A stretch of 64,000 nucleotides of DNA from NCBI RefSeq assembly GCF_016008875.1, contig NZ_JADTQG010000003.1:124001-188000 (forward strand), read 5' to 3'. A program made the position numbers and the translations under genes. This DNA comes from Ectopseudomonas mendocina. Its GTDB lineage: Bacteria > Pseudomonadota > Gammaproteobacteria > Pseudomonadales > Pseudomonadaceae. Positions 39,178 to 48,366 of the stretch are shown piece by piece. Numbering within the stretch: position 1 is the stretch's first letter; each line of letters opens with the position of its first letter. The notes beneath the pieces are model-generated. The model was not told the DNA's origin. It did no database searches and worked only from the letters and a program-made list of their open reading frames with translations.

Positions 39178-40182
39178 TCAGCGATGCGCCTTGTGCCAGC
39201 TCGACGGCGACTGGCCGAAGTGATTGCGAAAGGCCGTGCTGAAGGCCGCCTGGTCGGCATAACCGAGCACGTCGGCCAGTAGCGTCAGCGGCATGTTCGA
39301 TGCCCGCACCTGCCAACCTGCAGTATCCATCTTCACCTGATGCACCAGTTGCTTGAAGCACAGCCCCTCACCGAGCAGGCGCCGCTGCAGGGTTCGTGGG
39401 TGCAGGCCGAGCAGCTCGGCGATATGCCCGAGCGAATGCTGGCGCATGCCGAGGGTCTGCACGATCAGGCTGCGCACCTGCAACTCCAGATCGTCCTGCA
39501 GACTGTCCAGGCGTTCGCGCAGCGACGCTTCGAGGCGCTGGACGTCACCTGAGGCCATGGCCAGCACTGGGCGCTGCAGAATGCTGGCGTCGTACACCAG
39601 ACAGTCGTATTCCTGATCGAAGCGCACCTCGCAACCCAGATGCTGGCGATAGCGCATGCGCGGCGCCACCGGGCTGTGGCTGAACTCAACGCGCAGCGGG
39701 CGCAGGTCGGTGCCGCCCACCGCACGTACCAGGCGCGCGTAGGCGGCGATGGCCATCTCCCGGTACTGCTGGGCGCCGTCAACCGCGAAAAAATGCTCGA
39801 TACGCCGCACCTGGATGCGCCCTTCCAGCATCAACAATTGCCAGTGCTCGGCCTTGTTGTGCAGGGCCAGATAGCGCTGCGCCGCCGTGAAGGCCGCCTG
39901 CAGGTCGGGCTCGCGCACCAGCAGGCGCCCCAACAGGCCGAGCATCTCCAACCCCTGATGGCTGGCCACGCGCAAGCCCAGATCGGGACACTGCAGCTGC
40001 GCGGCCGCTTCGTTCAGCAGGAGGATCAGCTGCTCGATGCGAATCAGGCTATCGCCATCGTCCAGCGCATCGGTCCTCATGCCCGCGCGCGCAAGAAGCA
40101 CGCGCAGATCGCCGCCCAGGCTGGTCACCTCGGCTTCCAGCCCGGTCAGGGCAGCACTGCGCACCTCATAGCGAACGGACAT
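39178..40182 (-). CDS. AraC-family regulator with arabinose-binding-type sensor (OruR/ArgR-like)
   Basis: This 334-residue regulator has an N-terminal PF12625-type sensor (about 20-200) and a C-terminal double helix-turn-helix (about 230-330, LAELLGLHPRTLQRRLLGEG-type and LADVLGYADQAAFSTAFRNH). The family often senses amino acids or their derivatives. It is divergent from the D-aminoacylase-type gene, which it most likely controls. Confidence 0.88.
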   Translation of the reverse strand: MSVRYEVRSAALTGLEAEVTSLGGDLRVLLARAGMRTDALDDGDSLIRIEQLILLLNEAAAQLQCPDLGLRVASHQGLEMLGLLGRLLVREPDLQAAFTAAQRYLALHNKAEHWQLLMLEGRIQVRRIEHFFAVDGAQQYREMAIAAYARLVRAVGGTDLRPLRVEFSHSPVAPRMRYRQHLGCEVRFDQEYDCLVYDASILQRPVLAMASGDVQRLEASLRERLDSLQDDLELQVRSLIVQTLGMRQHSLGHIAELLGLHPRTLQRRLLGEGLCFKQLVHQVKMDTAGWQVRASNMPLTLLADVLGYADQAAFSTAFRNHFGQSPSSWHKAHR

Positions 40183-40220
40183 GGTGCCCCTCCTGGCAGA
40201 TCGCTAGAAGATGCCAACAC

Positions 40221-40240
40221 TGTCGTGTCATGACAAGTTT
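40221..40240. promoter_or_regulatory. Palindrome in the AraC/amidohydrolase divergent promoter
   Basis: TGTCATGACA (40226-40235) is a perfect 10-base palindrome, with a further TGTCG copy just upstream. It is centred between the two divergent genes and may be an operator; AraC sites are usually direct repeats, so this is tentative. Confidence 0.35.
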
Positions 40241-40296
40241 TGCACTGCGCAGGCGCCTAGTCTGGCCTCACAACAACAAGAGCCGAGGCCACCGCC

Positions 40297-42036
40297 ATGC
40301 CCCAATACGATCTGATCATCCAGAGCGGCCGCTACTTCGACGGCAGCCCTGCTCCCTCCGCCATCCGCAGCCTGGCGATCAAGGGTGGCCGCATCGCCCT
40401 GGTCAGCGCCGAGCCGCTCGACGCTAGCCTGGCCGAGCGGGTCATCGATGCCCAGGGTAAATGGATCACCCCCGGCTTTCTCGACACCCACACCCACTAC
40501 GATGCCGAGCTGATGGTCGCGCCCAGCCTCAGCGAATCGGTGCGTCACGGCGTGACCACGGTGCTGGTGGGCAGTTGCTCCTTGAGCATGGTGTGTAGCG
40601 ACGCCGAAGATGCGTCAGACATCTTCACCCGCGTGGAAACCGTACCGCGCGAAAAGGTGTTGCCGATTCTGCGTGAGCGCAAGCGCTGGGACGGACCGCG
40701 GCAATGGCGCGAGTTCATCGACCAGCATCCGCTGGGGCCGAACCTGGTGAGTTTTCTCGGCCACAGCGACCTGCGCGTGGCTGTCATGGGCCTGCACCGT
40801 GCCACCGACCGCCAGGTGGTGCCGGAGGAAGCCGAGCTGCAGCGTATGGGAGCCATTCTCAGCGAAGCGCTGGATTGCGGCTTCCTTGGCCTGTCCACCA
40901 TGTGTCTGAAGTGGGACAAGATCGACGGCGATCGCGAATGGTCGAAAAGCCTGCCCAGCACCTACGCCCGCTGGCGTGAAGTGCGCCGCCTCAATCGTCT
41001 GCTGCGCCAGCGCGGGCGGGTACACCAGGGCGCACCCAATGCTGCCAACCCGTTGCAGATCACCCAGTACATCAGCGAAGCCATCGGCCTGCTGCGCAAG
41101 CCGTTGAAGACCACGCTGATCTCCCTGCTCGACCTCAAGGGCAACCGCAGCCTGGCACTGCTCGCCCGCTTCTCCGCCTGGCTGACCAACCGCCTCGGTG
41201 GCGATTTTCGCTGGCAACTCTTGCCGACACCCTTCGCCATCTACGCCGATGGCATGGATATCGTACTGTTCGAAGAGTTCGGCGCCGGCGAGATGGCGCT
41301 GGATGTGAAGGATCAGATCGAGCGCAACATGCTGCTGCAGAACGAGGATTACCGCCGCACTTTCCGCAAGTACTACGCCGACAAACTGTCGCCGCGGGTC
41401 TGGCAGCGCGATTTCGGCGATGCCGTGATTCTCGGCTGCCCGGACACCTCGCTGGTCGGCAGGAACTTCGCCGAGGTCGCCCGCGAGCGCGGCTTGCACG
41501 TGGTCGACCTGTTCCTCGACATGGTGGTGCAATACGGCCGCCAGCTGCGCTGGTTCACCGTGATCGGCAATCATCGTCAGGACAAGCTGCGGCAGATGGT
41601 ACGCAGCCCGCATACGCTGATCACCTTCTCCGACGCCGGCGCGCATATTCGCAACATGGCCTTCTACAACCTGCCGCTGCGTTTCCTCAAGCTGGTCAAG
41701 GACAGTCACAAAGACGGCCAGCCGGTGATGAGCCTGGAGCGGGCCGTGCACCGCCTGACCGGCGAACAAGCAGATTGGCTCGGCATCGAGGCCGGTTACA
41801 TTCGCCAGGGAGACCGCGCCGACCTGGTGCTGATCGATCCCGCCGGGCTGCAACAGAACCTGGAGCGGGAAAACTGGGACGAAATGCAGGGCTTCGGCAT
41901 CCAGCGCATGGTCTGTCGCAATCCCGGCTGCGTCAGCCATGTGCTTATCAATGGCAAACTGGCCGTGGACGACGAGCGCATCGTCCCTGAACTGGGCCGC
42001 GAACGCGGTTTTGGCCAGTTCCTCGCGGCGCGCTGA
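40297..42036 (+). CDS. Amidohydrolase, N-acyl-D-amino-acid deacylase type
   Basis: This 579-residue cytoplasmic hydrolase belongs to the D-aminoacylase branch of the amidohydrolases. It has the metal-binding HTHYDAEL motif (about residues 67-75), the bridging region GSCSLSM, and the catalytic-Asp motif TFSDAGAH. Members cut N-acyl groups from D-amino acids; the actual substrate is not clear, as the usual G-N-C-G loop is GSCS here. It is about 70 residues longer than D-aminoacylase. The regulator at 39178 is divergent and the RlmN paralogue follows 45 bases later. Confidence 0.85.
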   Translation: MPQYDLIIQSGRYFDGSPAPSAIRSLAIKGGRIALVSAEPLDASLAERVIDAQGKWITPGFLDTHTHYDAELMVAPSLSESVRHGVTTVLVGSCSLSMVCSDAEDASDIFTRVETVPREKVLPILRERKRWDGPRQWREFIDQHPLGPNLVSFLGHSDLRVAVMGLHRATDRQVVPEEAELQRMGAILSEALDCGFLGLSTMCLKWDKIDGDREWSKSLPSTYARWREVRRLNRLLRQRGRVHQGAPNAANPLQITQYISEAIGLLRKPLKTTLISLLDLKGNRSLALLARFSAWLTNRLGGDFRWQLLPTPFAIYADGMDIVLFEEFGAGEMALDVKDQIERNMLLQNEDYRRTFRKYYADKLSPRVWQRDFGDAVILGCPDTSLVGRNFAEVARERGLHVVDLFLDMVVQYGRQLRWFTVIGNHRQDKLRQMVRSPHTLITFSDAGAHIRNMAFYNLPLRFLKLVKDSHKDGQPVMSLERAVHRLTGEQADWLGIEAGYIRQGDRADLVLIDPAGLQQNLERENWDEMQGFGIQRMVCRNPGCVSHVLINGKLAVDDERIVPELGRERGFGQFLAAR

Positions 42037-42081
42037 AACGGCCTACGCATGGGCGCGTCGCGGTGGTAGCATGCGCGCCCC

Positions 42082-43122
42082 ATGCAACTCTCCGAACTCA
42101 ACCAACGCCTCGCCGACCTCGGCGCCAAACCCCAGCATATCGGGCGCATCACCCGTGCCTGGCTGCAGGGCAAGGCGCTGGATACCGGCACCAAGCACCA
42201 GAAGACCGAGAATTTCCTGCCGCTGACGGTGCGTGAGGGGCTGCCCGCCATCGCCGCCAGCCTCGAAGCACTGGCCCGGGTCAGCACCGAACACCCGGGC
42301 GCTGACGGCTCATCGCGCCTGCTGGTAGAGCTGGCCGACCGGCAGATGGTCGAAAGCGTTCTGCTGCCGCGCGACGGCCTGTGCATCTCCAGCCAGGTCG
42401 GTTGCGCCGTCGGCTGCACCTTCTGCATGACCGGCAAGAGCGGCCTGCTGCGCCAGCTCAGCAGCGCCGAGATGGTCGCTCAGGTGGTGTTGGGCCGTCG
42501 CCGACGCGCAGTGAAGAAAGTGGTGTTCATGGGCATGGGCGAGCCCGCCCACAACCTCGACAACGTGCTGGAGGCCATCGACCTGCTCGGCACCGAGGGC
42601 GGCATCGGTCACCGCAATCTGGTGTTTTCCACGGTTGGCGATCCCCGTGTCTTCGAACGCCTGCCCAGACAGCGCGTGCGCCCTGCCCTGGCGCTGTCGC
42701 TGCACACCACCGACGCCGAGCTGCGTCAACGCCTGCTGCCCAGGGCGCCGCGCATCGACCCCGAGCAACTGATGGAGCTGGGCGAAGCCTATGCCCGCAG
42801 CATCGACTACCCGATCCAGTACCAGTGGACGCTGCTCAAGGGCATCAATGACAGCCAGCAGGAAATGGACAACATCCTGCGCCTGTTCAAGGGCAAGTTT
42901 GCCGTGCTCAACCTGATCCCCTACAACAGCCTGGAAGCCGACGAATACCAGCGCCCGGACGGCGAGCGCATCGTCGAAATGGTGCGCTATCTGCACAGCC
43001 GTGGCGTGCTGACCAAGGTGCGCAACTCGGCCGGCCAGGATGTCGACGGTGGTTGCGGGCAACTGCGCGCCCGTGCGGTGGACGTGATCAATACCAGCCG
43101 ATTGCATCGAAATCGCGGCTGA
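42082..43122 (+). CDS. RlmN/Cfr-family radical SAM RNA methyltransferase (paralogue)
   Basis: This 346-residue radical SAM enzyme has the complete RlmN catalytic set: 4Fe-4S cysteines Cys108, Cys112 and Cys115 ([14 protein letters not shown]), Cys101, the methyl-transferring Cys325 in DGGCGQL, and MGMGEP. It is shorter than canonical Pseudomonas RlmN (about 380), which lies elsewhere next to pilF and ndk; I therefore call this a second family member. RlmN methylates A2503 of 23S rRNA and A37 of some tRNAs at C2, while Cfr methylates C8 and gives resistance. The target here is unknown. It lies just downstream of the amidohydrolase. Confidence 0.88.
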   Translation: MQLSELNQRLADLGAKPQHIGRITRAWLQGKALDTGTKHQKTENFLPLTVREGLPAIAASLEALARVSTEHPGADGSSRLLVELADRQMVESVLLPRDGLCISSQVGCAVGCTFCMTGKSGLLRQLSSAEMVAQVVLGRRRRAVKKVVFMGMGEPAHNLDNVLEAIDLLGTEGGIGHRNLVFSTVGDPRVFERLPRQRVRPALALSLHTTDAELRQRLLPRAPRIDPEQLMELGEAYARSIDYPIQYQWTLLKGINDSQQEMDNILRLFKGKFAVLNLIPYNSLEADEYQRPDGERIVEMVRYLHSRGVLTKVRNSAGQDVDGGCGQLRARAVDVINTSRLHRNRG

Positions 43123-43125
43123 GGC

Positions 43126-43152
43126 TCAAGAACGGCGGCTGCCAACCGATAA
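43126..43152 (+). promoter_or_regulatory. FliA (sigma-28) type promoter of the chemoreceptor
   Basis: TCAA, then 15 bases, then ACCGATAA: two mismatches to TAAA-N15-GCCGATAA with exact spacing. It lies about 120 bases before the chemoreceptor start. Confidence 0.6.
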
Positions 43153-43270
43153 GAAACGTACAGAGAGACCACACGTCCAGCAGGCAAAACGCCAGCACTG
43201 TACTAGGTTTGTAAAAGAACCGCTTTGCATGGATGCAACCCCTGTCGTATTAGCATCCAGGAGCCCATCG

Positions 43271-45154
43271 ATGAAAATCGCCCACAAGGTCGGTATCGCA
43301 GCCGCGACCGTGCTTTTCCTTACCACCAGCTTGTTATCGCTTTCCCAGGTCAGCCAGGTACGAGACACCCTGCGTAGCCAGGCAGAGGAAAGCATTGCCG
43401 AGTCGAGCAGTGCCCTGGCCGGGCAGATCGAGAACTGGCTCAACGCCAAGCTACGCCTGATCGACCTGATGGCGCAAAGCATCGACAGCGACTACAGCCC
43501 GGAGCAAACCCAGCGCGTGATCGATGCACCACTGCTCAAGGATGAATTCATCCTGGTCTTCGGCGCACTGGAAGCGGATGGCAAACCGATCAAGAACAGC
43601 GACGACTGGAAGCCGAACGCCGACTGGGACGGGCGTCAAAGGCCCTGGTACGGCACGGCCAAGAGCGGCAGCCAGGCCGTTCTGACCGAACCCTACGTCG
43701 ACTCCACCACCAATGAAATCCTCATCTCCGCCGTGGCACGCATCAGCGATGCCGGCCAATTCCTTGGTGCCTTCGGTGGCGACATCCGCCTGCAGTCGGT
43801 GGCCGATGCAGTCAACACCCTGGATTTCAACGATGCCGGTTACGCCTTCCTGCTCAGCCGTTCGGGCAACATCATTTCCCACCCCAATGCCGAGTACAAC
43901 GGCAAGTCCTACAGCGAACTCTTCGATGGCCAGAGCCCGGCGCTGGGCAAGGAGCTGCGTGAGGTCGAAGCCGGCGACAAGAGCCTGCTGGTTTCCTTCA
44001 CGCCGCTACCCAATCTGCGCGGCATGGACTGGTACATCGGCGTAGTGCTGGACGAGAACATCGTCATGGCCGAGGCCGATCGCCTGACCTGGCTTGCGGT
44101 GATCGGCACTGTCGTTGGCGTGGCCATCAGCCTGTTGGTGCTGGGCCTGCTGATGAACAGCCTGCTCAAACCACTGGGCCTGCTCAGCACCTCGCTGCGC
44201 GAGATCAACAGCGGTGAAGGCGACCTGACGCGCCGCCTGGCGATCACCAGCAACGACGAAGTGGGCGAGCTATCACAAGAGTTCAACCGCTTCCTGCAAA
44301 CGCTGCAGAGCCTGATTGGCGACGTGATGAGCAGCTCGCATCAGGTCCGCGAAAGCACCGCTTTGACTTCCAACGAGTCGGAACAGGCCGCGCGCCGCCT
44401 GCAGGAGCAATTGCAGGAACTCGACCAGTTGGCCACGGCCATGCAGGAAATGGCCTCCACCGCCGAGGAAGTGGCGCGCAACGCCCAGGCAGCGGCGCAG
44501 GCCGCTGTAGCCGCCAACGAGGAAACCGAGAGCGGCGTGCGCGTGGTGTCGCAATCGAGCACGGCGATCCGTCACCTGGCCGACGAGATGGACCAGACCA
44601 GCCACGCGATCAACGAACTGGCCAAGCTCAGCCACAACATCGAATCGATCCTGCAGGTGATCACCAGCATCGCCGAGCAGACCAACCTGCTGGCGCTCAA
44701 CGCCGCCATCGAGGCCGCGCGCGCTGGTGAATCCGGCCGCGGCTTCGCCGTGGTCGCAGACGAGGTCCGCTCGCTGGCCTCGCGCACGCAGCAGGCCACG
44801 CAGGAAATCCGCCAGATGATCGACCAGTTGCAGGGCGGCGTGCGTCAGGCCGAGAACCGCATGCAACAGAGCCGCGACACGGCCAGCAAGACTGCCGAAG
44901 AGGCCGGCGCGGCCAACGACATGCTCGGCCGTATTCGTGAGGCCATCACCCGCATCAACGACATGAACCTGCAGATCGCCACCGCCGCCGAAGAACAGAG
45001 CGCCACCACCGAGGAAATCAACCGCAACACCACCAACATCCGCGACATCAGCCACGAACTGGCCGGCGGCGCCGAACAGCAGGTGCACCAGTGCAGCTCG
45101 ATGGTGGAACAGGTCGGCCAGCAGGATCGCCTGCTCGGGCGTTTCAAGGTCTGA
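43271..45154 (+). CDS. Methyl-accepting chemotaxis protein with dCache sensor
   Basis: This 627-residue receptor has TM1 (about 8-28), a periplasmic dCache_1 domain (about 35-270), TM2 (about 278-300), HAMP, and a complete signalling domain with the hairpin tip [21 protein letters not shown]. The sensor has the amino-acid/amine motif RPWY and the downstream GGDI Asp, but the upstream Tyr of that motif is Trp here ([10 protein letters not shown]). An amine or amino-acid ligand is therefore possible but not certain. AGGAG at 43257-43261 sets the start. No CheB/CheR pentapeptide is visible. Confidence 0.93.
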   Translation: MKIAHKVGIAAATVLFLTTSLLSLSQVSQVRDTLRSQAEESIAESSSALAGQIENWLNAKLRLIDLMAQSIDSDYSPEQTQRVIDAPLLKDEFILVFGALEADGKPIKNSDDWKPNADWDGRQRPWYGTAKSGSQAVLTEPYVDSTTNEILISAVARISDAGQFLGAFGGDIRLQSVADAVNTLDFNDAGYAFLLSRSGNIISHPNAEYNGKSYSELFDGQSPALGKELREVEAGDKSLLVSFTPLPNLRGMDWYIGVVLDENIVMAEADRLTWLAVIGTVVGVAISLLVLGLLMNSLLKPLGLLSTSLREINSGEGDLTRRLAITSNDEVGELSQEFNRFLQTLQSLIGDVMSSSHQVRESTALTSNESEQAARRLQEQLQELDQLATAMQEMASTAEEVARNAQAAAQAAVAANEETESGVRVVSQSSTAIRHLADEMDQTSHAINELAKLSHNIESILQVITSIAEQTNLLALNAAIEAARAGESGRGFAVVADEVRSLASRTQQATQEIRQMIDQLQGGVRQAENRMQQSRDTASKTAEEAGAANDMLGRIREAITRINDMNLQIATAAEEQSATTEEINRNTTNIRDISHELAGGAEQQVHQCSSMVEQVGQQDRLLGRFKV

Positions 45155-45185
45155 GCCAAGCGCCGCAGATCCACGCACAAGAAAA

Positions 45186-45400
45186 AACCCCGGCATGCCG
45201 GTAAAGCTGTTCACATAAGAAATGGTCGGACACGATTAGTCCCCTCGCCCCTTTGGGGGGAGGGTTAGGGAGAGGGGAGAACTGTTAGTTTTGCGGTGTT
45301 TTCAGCCCTCTCCCCCAGCCCCTCTCCCATAAATGGGAGAGGGGAGCCAAACGCATGCAACCTTAAGTGAACGGCATTACGGCATGCCGGGGCTTTTTAA
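45186..45400. terminator. Ancestral terminator CCCCGGCATGCCGGGG, now split by an insertion
   Basis: The left part AAAAACCCCGGCATGCCGG (45183-45201) and the right part CGGCATGCCGGGGCTTTTT (45380-45398) together make a normal bidirectional hairpin terminator once the element at 45202-45379 and one copy of the 11-base repeat are removed. Both halves can still form short stems on their own because the repeat is palindromic. Confidence 0.75.
45202..45379. mobile_element. 178-bp MITE-like element with IS4-like ends
   Basis: Imperfect terminal inverted repeats TAAAGCTGTTCACATAAG (left) and TAATGCCGTTCACTTAAG (right, reverse complement) are identical at most positions and resemble the ends of E. coli IS4 as I remember them. 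An 11-base direct repeat CGGCATGCCGG flanks the element (45191-45201 and 45380-45390), as expected for IS4-family target duplication. The interior has no gene and is made of hairpins, including a perfect 12-bp stem CCCCTCTCCCAT / ATGGGAGAGGGG (45319-45344) and CCCTC-GCCCC / GGGGGGAGGG near 45242-45263. Confidence 0.75.
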
Positions 45401-45409
45401 TCGTAGCGA

Positions 45410-46486
45410 TCAGACCCCGCTCTTGACCTTGCTCCAGATACGCGTGCGCACCCGGTCGATCTTCAGCGGCATGGCCTCCAGCGTGTACAGCTTGTCCATC
45501 ACCGCGTCAGGTGGATAGACGGTCGGGTCAGCCTTGAGGGCGGGATCGACCAGGCTGTCGGCCTTGAGGTTGCCGTTGGCGTAGCTCACATGGTTGCTGA
45601 TGCCCGCCATCACCTCTGGCTGCAACAGGTAGTTCATAAAGGCGTAGGCCCCCTCCTCGTGACCGGCATCGGCCGGCATGGCTACCATGTCGAACCAGAT
45701 CGGCGCGCCCTCTTTCGGGATCTCGTACTGAATCTTCACACCATTGCCTGCCTCGGTAGCACGCGCGCCAGCCTGCATGATGTCGCCGGAGAAGCCGACC
45801 GCCATGCAGATCTCGCCATTGGCCAGGTCGCCAACGTATTTGGAAGAGTGGAAGTAGCGTACGTTCTTGCGCATTTCCATCAGCAGCGCTTCGGCGCGCT
45901 TGTAGTCCTCAGGGTTCTTGCTGTGATGCGGCAGCCCCAGATGATGCAGGGCAATCGGCAACATTTCCGGGCCGTTGTCGAGGATCGCCACGCCGCACTG
46001 GTTGAGCTTGGCCAGCGTGACCGGGTCGAACAGTACGTCCCAGCTGTCCATCTTTACGTCATCGCCCAACACCGCACGCACCTTGTCGACGTTATAACCG
46101 ATACCAGTGCTGCCCCACAGGTAAGGAAAGCCGTGCTCGTTGCCCGGATCGTTCACCTCCAGCGCTTTCATCAGCACCGGGTTGAGGTTGTTCCAGTTCG
46201 GCAGCTTGCTGCGGTCGAGCTTCTTCAGCGCACCGCCCTGGATCTGCCGGGCCATGAAGTGGTTGGAGGGGAAGACCACGTCGTAGCCGGAACGCCCGGC
46301 CATGAGTTTGGCGTCCAACGTCTCGTTGCTGTCATAGACGTCGTAATGAGTGCCAAGGCCGCTGTTCCTTTCGAACTGTTTGAGGGTGTCCGGGGCAATG
46401 TAGTCGGTCCAGTTGTAGATGCGCACGCTGTCGGCGGCTTGGGCGGTGCCGGCCAGGATCAGGCACGGCAGGAGTTTCTTCAGCAT
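45410..46486 (-). CDS. Polyamine ABC transporter periplasmic binding protein (PotF/SpuD-like)
   Basis: This 358-residue periplasmic protein has a signal peptide ending GTAQA, then DSVRIYNWTDYIAPDTL, the hallmark of putrescine/spermidine-binding proteins. It also has GYDVVFPSNHFMARQ and WGSTGIGYNVDKV, and an acidic/aromatic pocket typical of amine binders. No permease or ATPase gene is nearby, so it must share a transporter encoded elsewhere or act as a sensor. It is the last gene of the amine operon (54 bases after the cupin gene). Confidence 0.92.
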   Translation of the reverse strand: MLKKLLPCLILAGTAQAADSVRIYNWTDYIAPDTLKQFERNSGLGTHYDVYDSNETLDAKLMAGRSGYDVVFPSNHFMARQIQGGALKKLDRSKLPNWNNLNPVLMKALEVNDPGNEHGFPYLWGSTGIGYNVDKVRAVLGDDVKMDSWDVLFDPVTLAKLNQCGVAILDNGPEMLPIALHHLGLPHHSKNPEDYKRAEALLMEMRKNVRYFHSSKYVGDLANGEICMAVGFSGDIMQAGARATEAGNGVKIQYEIPKEGAPIWFDMVAMPADAGHEEGAYAFMNYLLQPEVMAGISNHVSYANGNLKADSLVDPALKADPTVYPPDAVMDKLYTLEAMPLKIDRVRTRIWSKVKSGV

Positions 46487-46540
46487 GGAATACCTCGTCG
46501 ATGGTCTTGTTGTTCTAGGCAGTCACTGAAAAGGTGCTGA

Positions 46541-46882
46541 TCAGAAAACCAGCACATAGGTCTTACGCACCGTTTCTTGTATGTCCCAGATGCCGACGGT
46601 GTTGGCCGGCATCATCAGCGCGTCGCCGGCGCGGATCTCGATAGGCTCGCCACCGTCAGGCGTGAAGGTGCAGCGCCCAGCCACGAAGTGACAGAACTCC
46701 TGCTGCACGATCTGCCGGCGCCAACGTCCTGGGGTGCATTCCCAGACACCGGTCTCGACGCCGTCACTGCGCTCGACACTGGTGGTCGAGGCGACCGCCA
46801 CCGGCTCGCCCAGCGGAACGGCGACAGGATTGGACGTATCCAGGACGACGTTGGGGGTGTCACGAAAATGGGTAATGTTCAT
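46541..46882 (-). CDS. Single-domain cupin protein
   Basis: This 113-residue protein is a single small beta-barrel. It has WECTPGRWRRQIVQQEFCHFV and a C-terminal IRAGDALMMP turn, the pattern of DUF861/EutQ-like cupins. The metal-binding His set is reduced. In similar operons such cupins accompany amine or ureido-compound oxidases with unclear function. It lies 35 bases after the FAD oxidase gene on the same strand. Confidence 0.88.
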   Translation of the reverse strand: MNITHFRDTPNVVLDTSNPVAVPLGEPVAVASTTSVERSDGVETGVWECTPGRWRRQIVQQEFCHFVAGRCTFTPDGGEPIEIRAGDALMMPANTVGIWDIQETVRKTYVLVF

Positions 46883-46917
46883 GGGGACTCCAGATAAAAG
46901 AGACGGCTGGCATTCGC

Positions 46918-48321
46918 TCAGCCCATCAGGCTTTCCATACGCGCAGCCACCGCCTGCGCCAGACGCCGCCGCCAGGCTGGGCTGCGCGGGTTGGCGAGGA
47001 CTTCGTCCTCGTGAACGAAACTGCGGATGATCGCGTTGTAACCGAGCCAGCGGCAGGGCTCGGGCTCCCAGCGAGGCAAACGGGAAATCGGGCTGTCACT
47101 CAGCACCCAGGGCTGGCGTAGCAGTTCGCTGTCGCGCCCCAGAATCAGGTCAGCCAGGGTGCGTCCGCCCAGGTTGCTGGCACCTACACCCTCGCCGCCG
47201 TAGCCGCCAGACAACGCGATGCGGTTGCGTGAGTCACGCAGCATGTGCGGCTGGAAGCGCCGCGCCATGCCCAGATTGCCGCCCCAGGAGTGGCTGAAGC
47301 GCACGTTGCGTAGTTGCGGGAAGATTTCCCCCATCAAATAGCGGCGCAGGCCCAGTTCTTCTTCGGTGAGGTTGAAATCGCTGCGCAGACGTCCACCAAA
47401 GCGATAACCGCCGCGTGCGCCGAAGATCAGACGATCATCGAGGCTGCGCTGGCCATATGTCACTTGGCGGCTGAATTCGCTGAACGCCTGCCCGCGCTCC
47501 AGGCCGATCCCAGCCCAGACGTCCGCCGGCAGCGGCTCGGTGGCCACGATCAGGCTCTGCACCGGCAACTGGTGATTGCCCAGCGGCGACAAGGTGGCCG
47601 CATAACCCTCGATGGCCGGCACCACCCAATCAGCCGTGACGCGAGCCTCTGCCGTGCGCACCTGGCCTGGCTGCCAGTCGATCACCGGGCTGCGCTCGTA
47701 GAGCTCGACGCCCATGTCTTCGACGCTACGTGCCAGACCCCGGACCAATTTGGCAGGCTGAATGGTCGCGCAATGCGGGCTGTACAGCGCACCAAAGGCA
47801 TTGGCGACACGCAGTTGCGCGGCCAGCTCGCTGGGCGACAGCCAGCGGTAATCGTCTTCACCGAGGCCTAGCTCGCGCAAGTGCTCGAGGTAATCGCGCA
47901 GGCTTAACTCCTGCTCCGGATAGCGCGCGGCGCAATACAGCACGCCGCTCTTACGCAGGTCACAGTCGATGCCTTCGCGGGCCACCACCTCGGCTACTTC
48001 GTCGGGAATACCGTGCAGCAGATCGAAGGATGCCTTGCGCGCGGCAGACGGCCGAGCGGCCAGCAAACGATCCTCACCGAGCAGGTTCCCCATCAGCCAG
48101 CCGCCGTTACGCCCGGAAGCGCCGAAACCGGCCGTCTCGGCCTCCAAAATCACGATGCGCAGTTGCGGGGCATACCGCTTGAGGTAATAGGCCGTCCACA
48201 ACCCGGTATAGCCGGCGCCGATGATGGCTATGTCCGCCTGAATATCTTGCTGCAGGCTGGGCCGCGCCTGCAGCGGATCATCGAGCTGATCCATCCACAG
48301 ACTGATGTTGCGCCAGTTCAT
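46918..48321 (-). CDS. FAD-dependent amine oxidase, PuuB-like (DAO family)
   Basis: This 467-residue flavoprotein has the FAD motif IAIIGAGYTGLWTA at about residue 32 and a DAO-type catalytic domain, ending with the GGYGGEGVGASNLGGRTLAD motif that closes over FAD. It resembles gamma-glutamylputrescine oxidase PuuB, which oxidises an amine to an aldehyde with release of ammonia and H2O2. GGAGG precedes the ATG at 48321, so 15 upstream in-frame residues are left out. Its operon mates (cupin, PotF-like protein) suggest a polyamine or related amine substrate. Confidence 0.88.
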   Translation of the reverse strand: MNWRNISLWMDQLDDPLQARPSLQQDIQADIAIIGAGYTGLWTAYYLKRYAPQLRIVILEAETAGFGASGRNGGWLMGNLLGEDRLLAARPSAARKASFDLLHGIPDEVAEVVAREGIDCDLRKSGVLYCAARYPEQELSLRDYLEHLRELGLGEDDYRWLSPSELAAQLRVANAFGALYSPHCATIQPAKLVRGLARSVEDMGVELYERSPVIDWQPGQVRTAEARVTADWVVPAIEGYAATLSPLGNHQLPVQSLIVATEPLPADVWAGIGLERGQAFSEFSRQVTYGQRSLDDRLIFGARGGYRFGGRLRSDFNLTEEELGLRRYLMGEIFPQLRNVRFSHSWGGNLGMARRFQPHMLRDSRNRIALSGGYGGEGVGASNLGGRTLADLILGRDSELLRQPWVLSDSPISRLPRWEPEPCRWLGYNAIIRSFVHEDEVLANPRSPAWRRRLAQAVAARMESLMG

Positions 48322-48366
48322 CCACGCCTCCGTCATTGGTTGATGACGCAAGGCTAGTAGTGGCAA

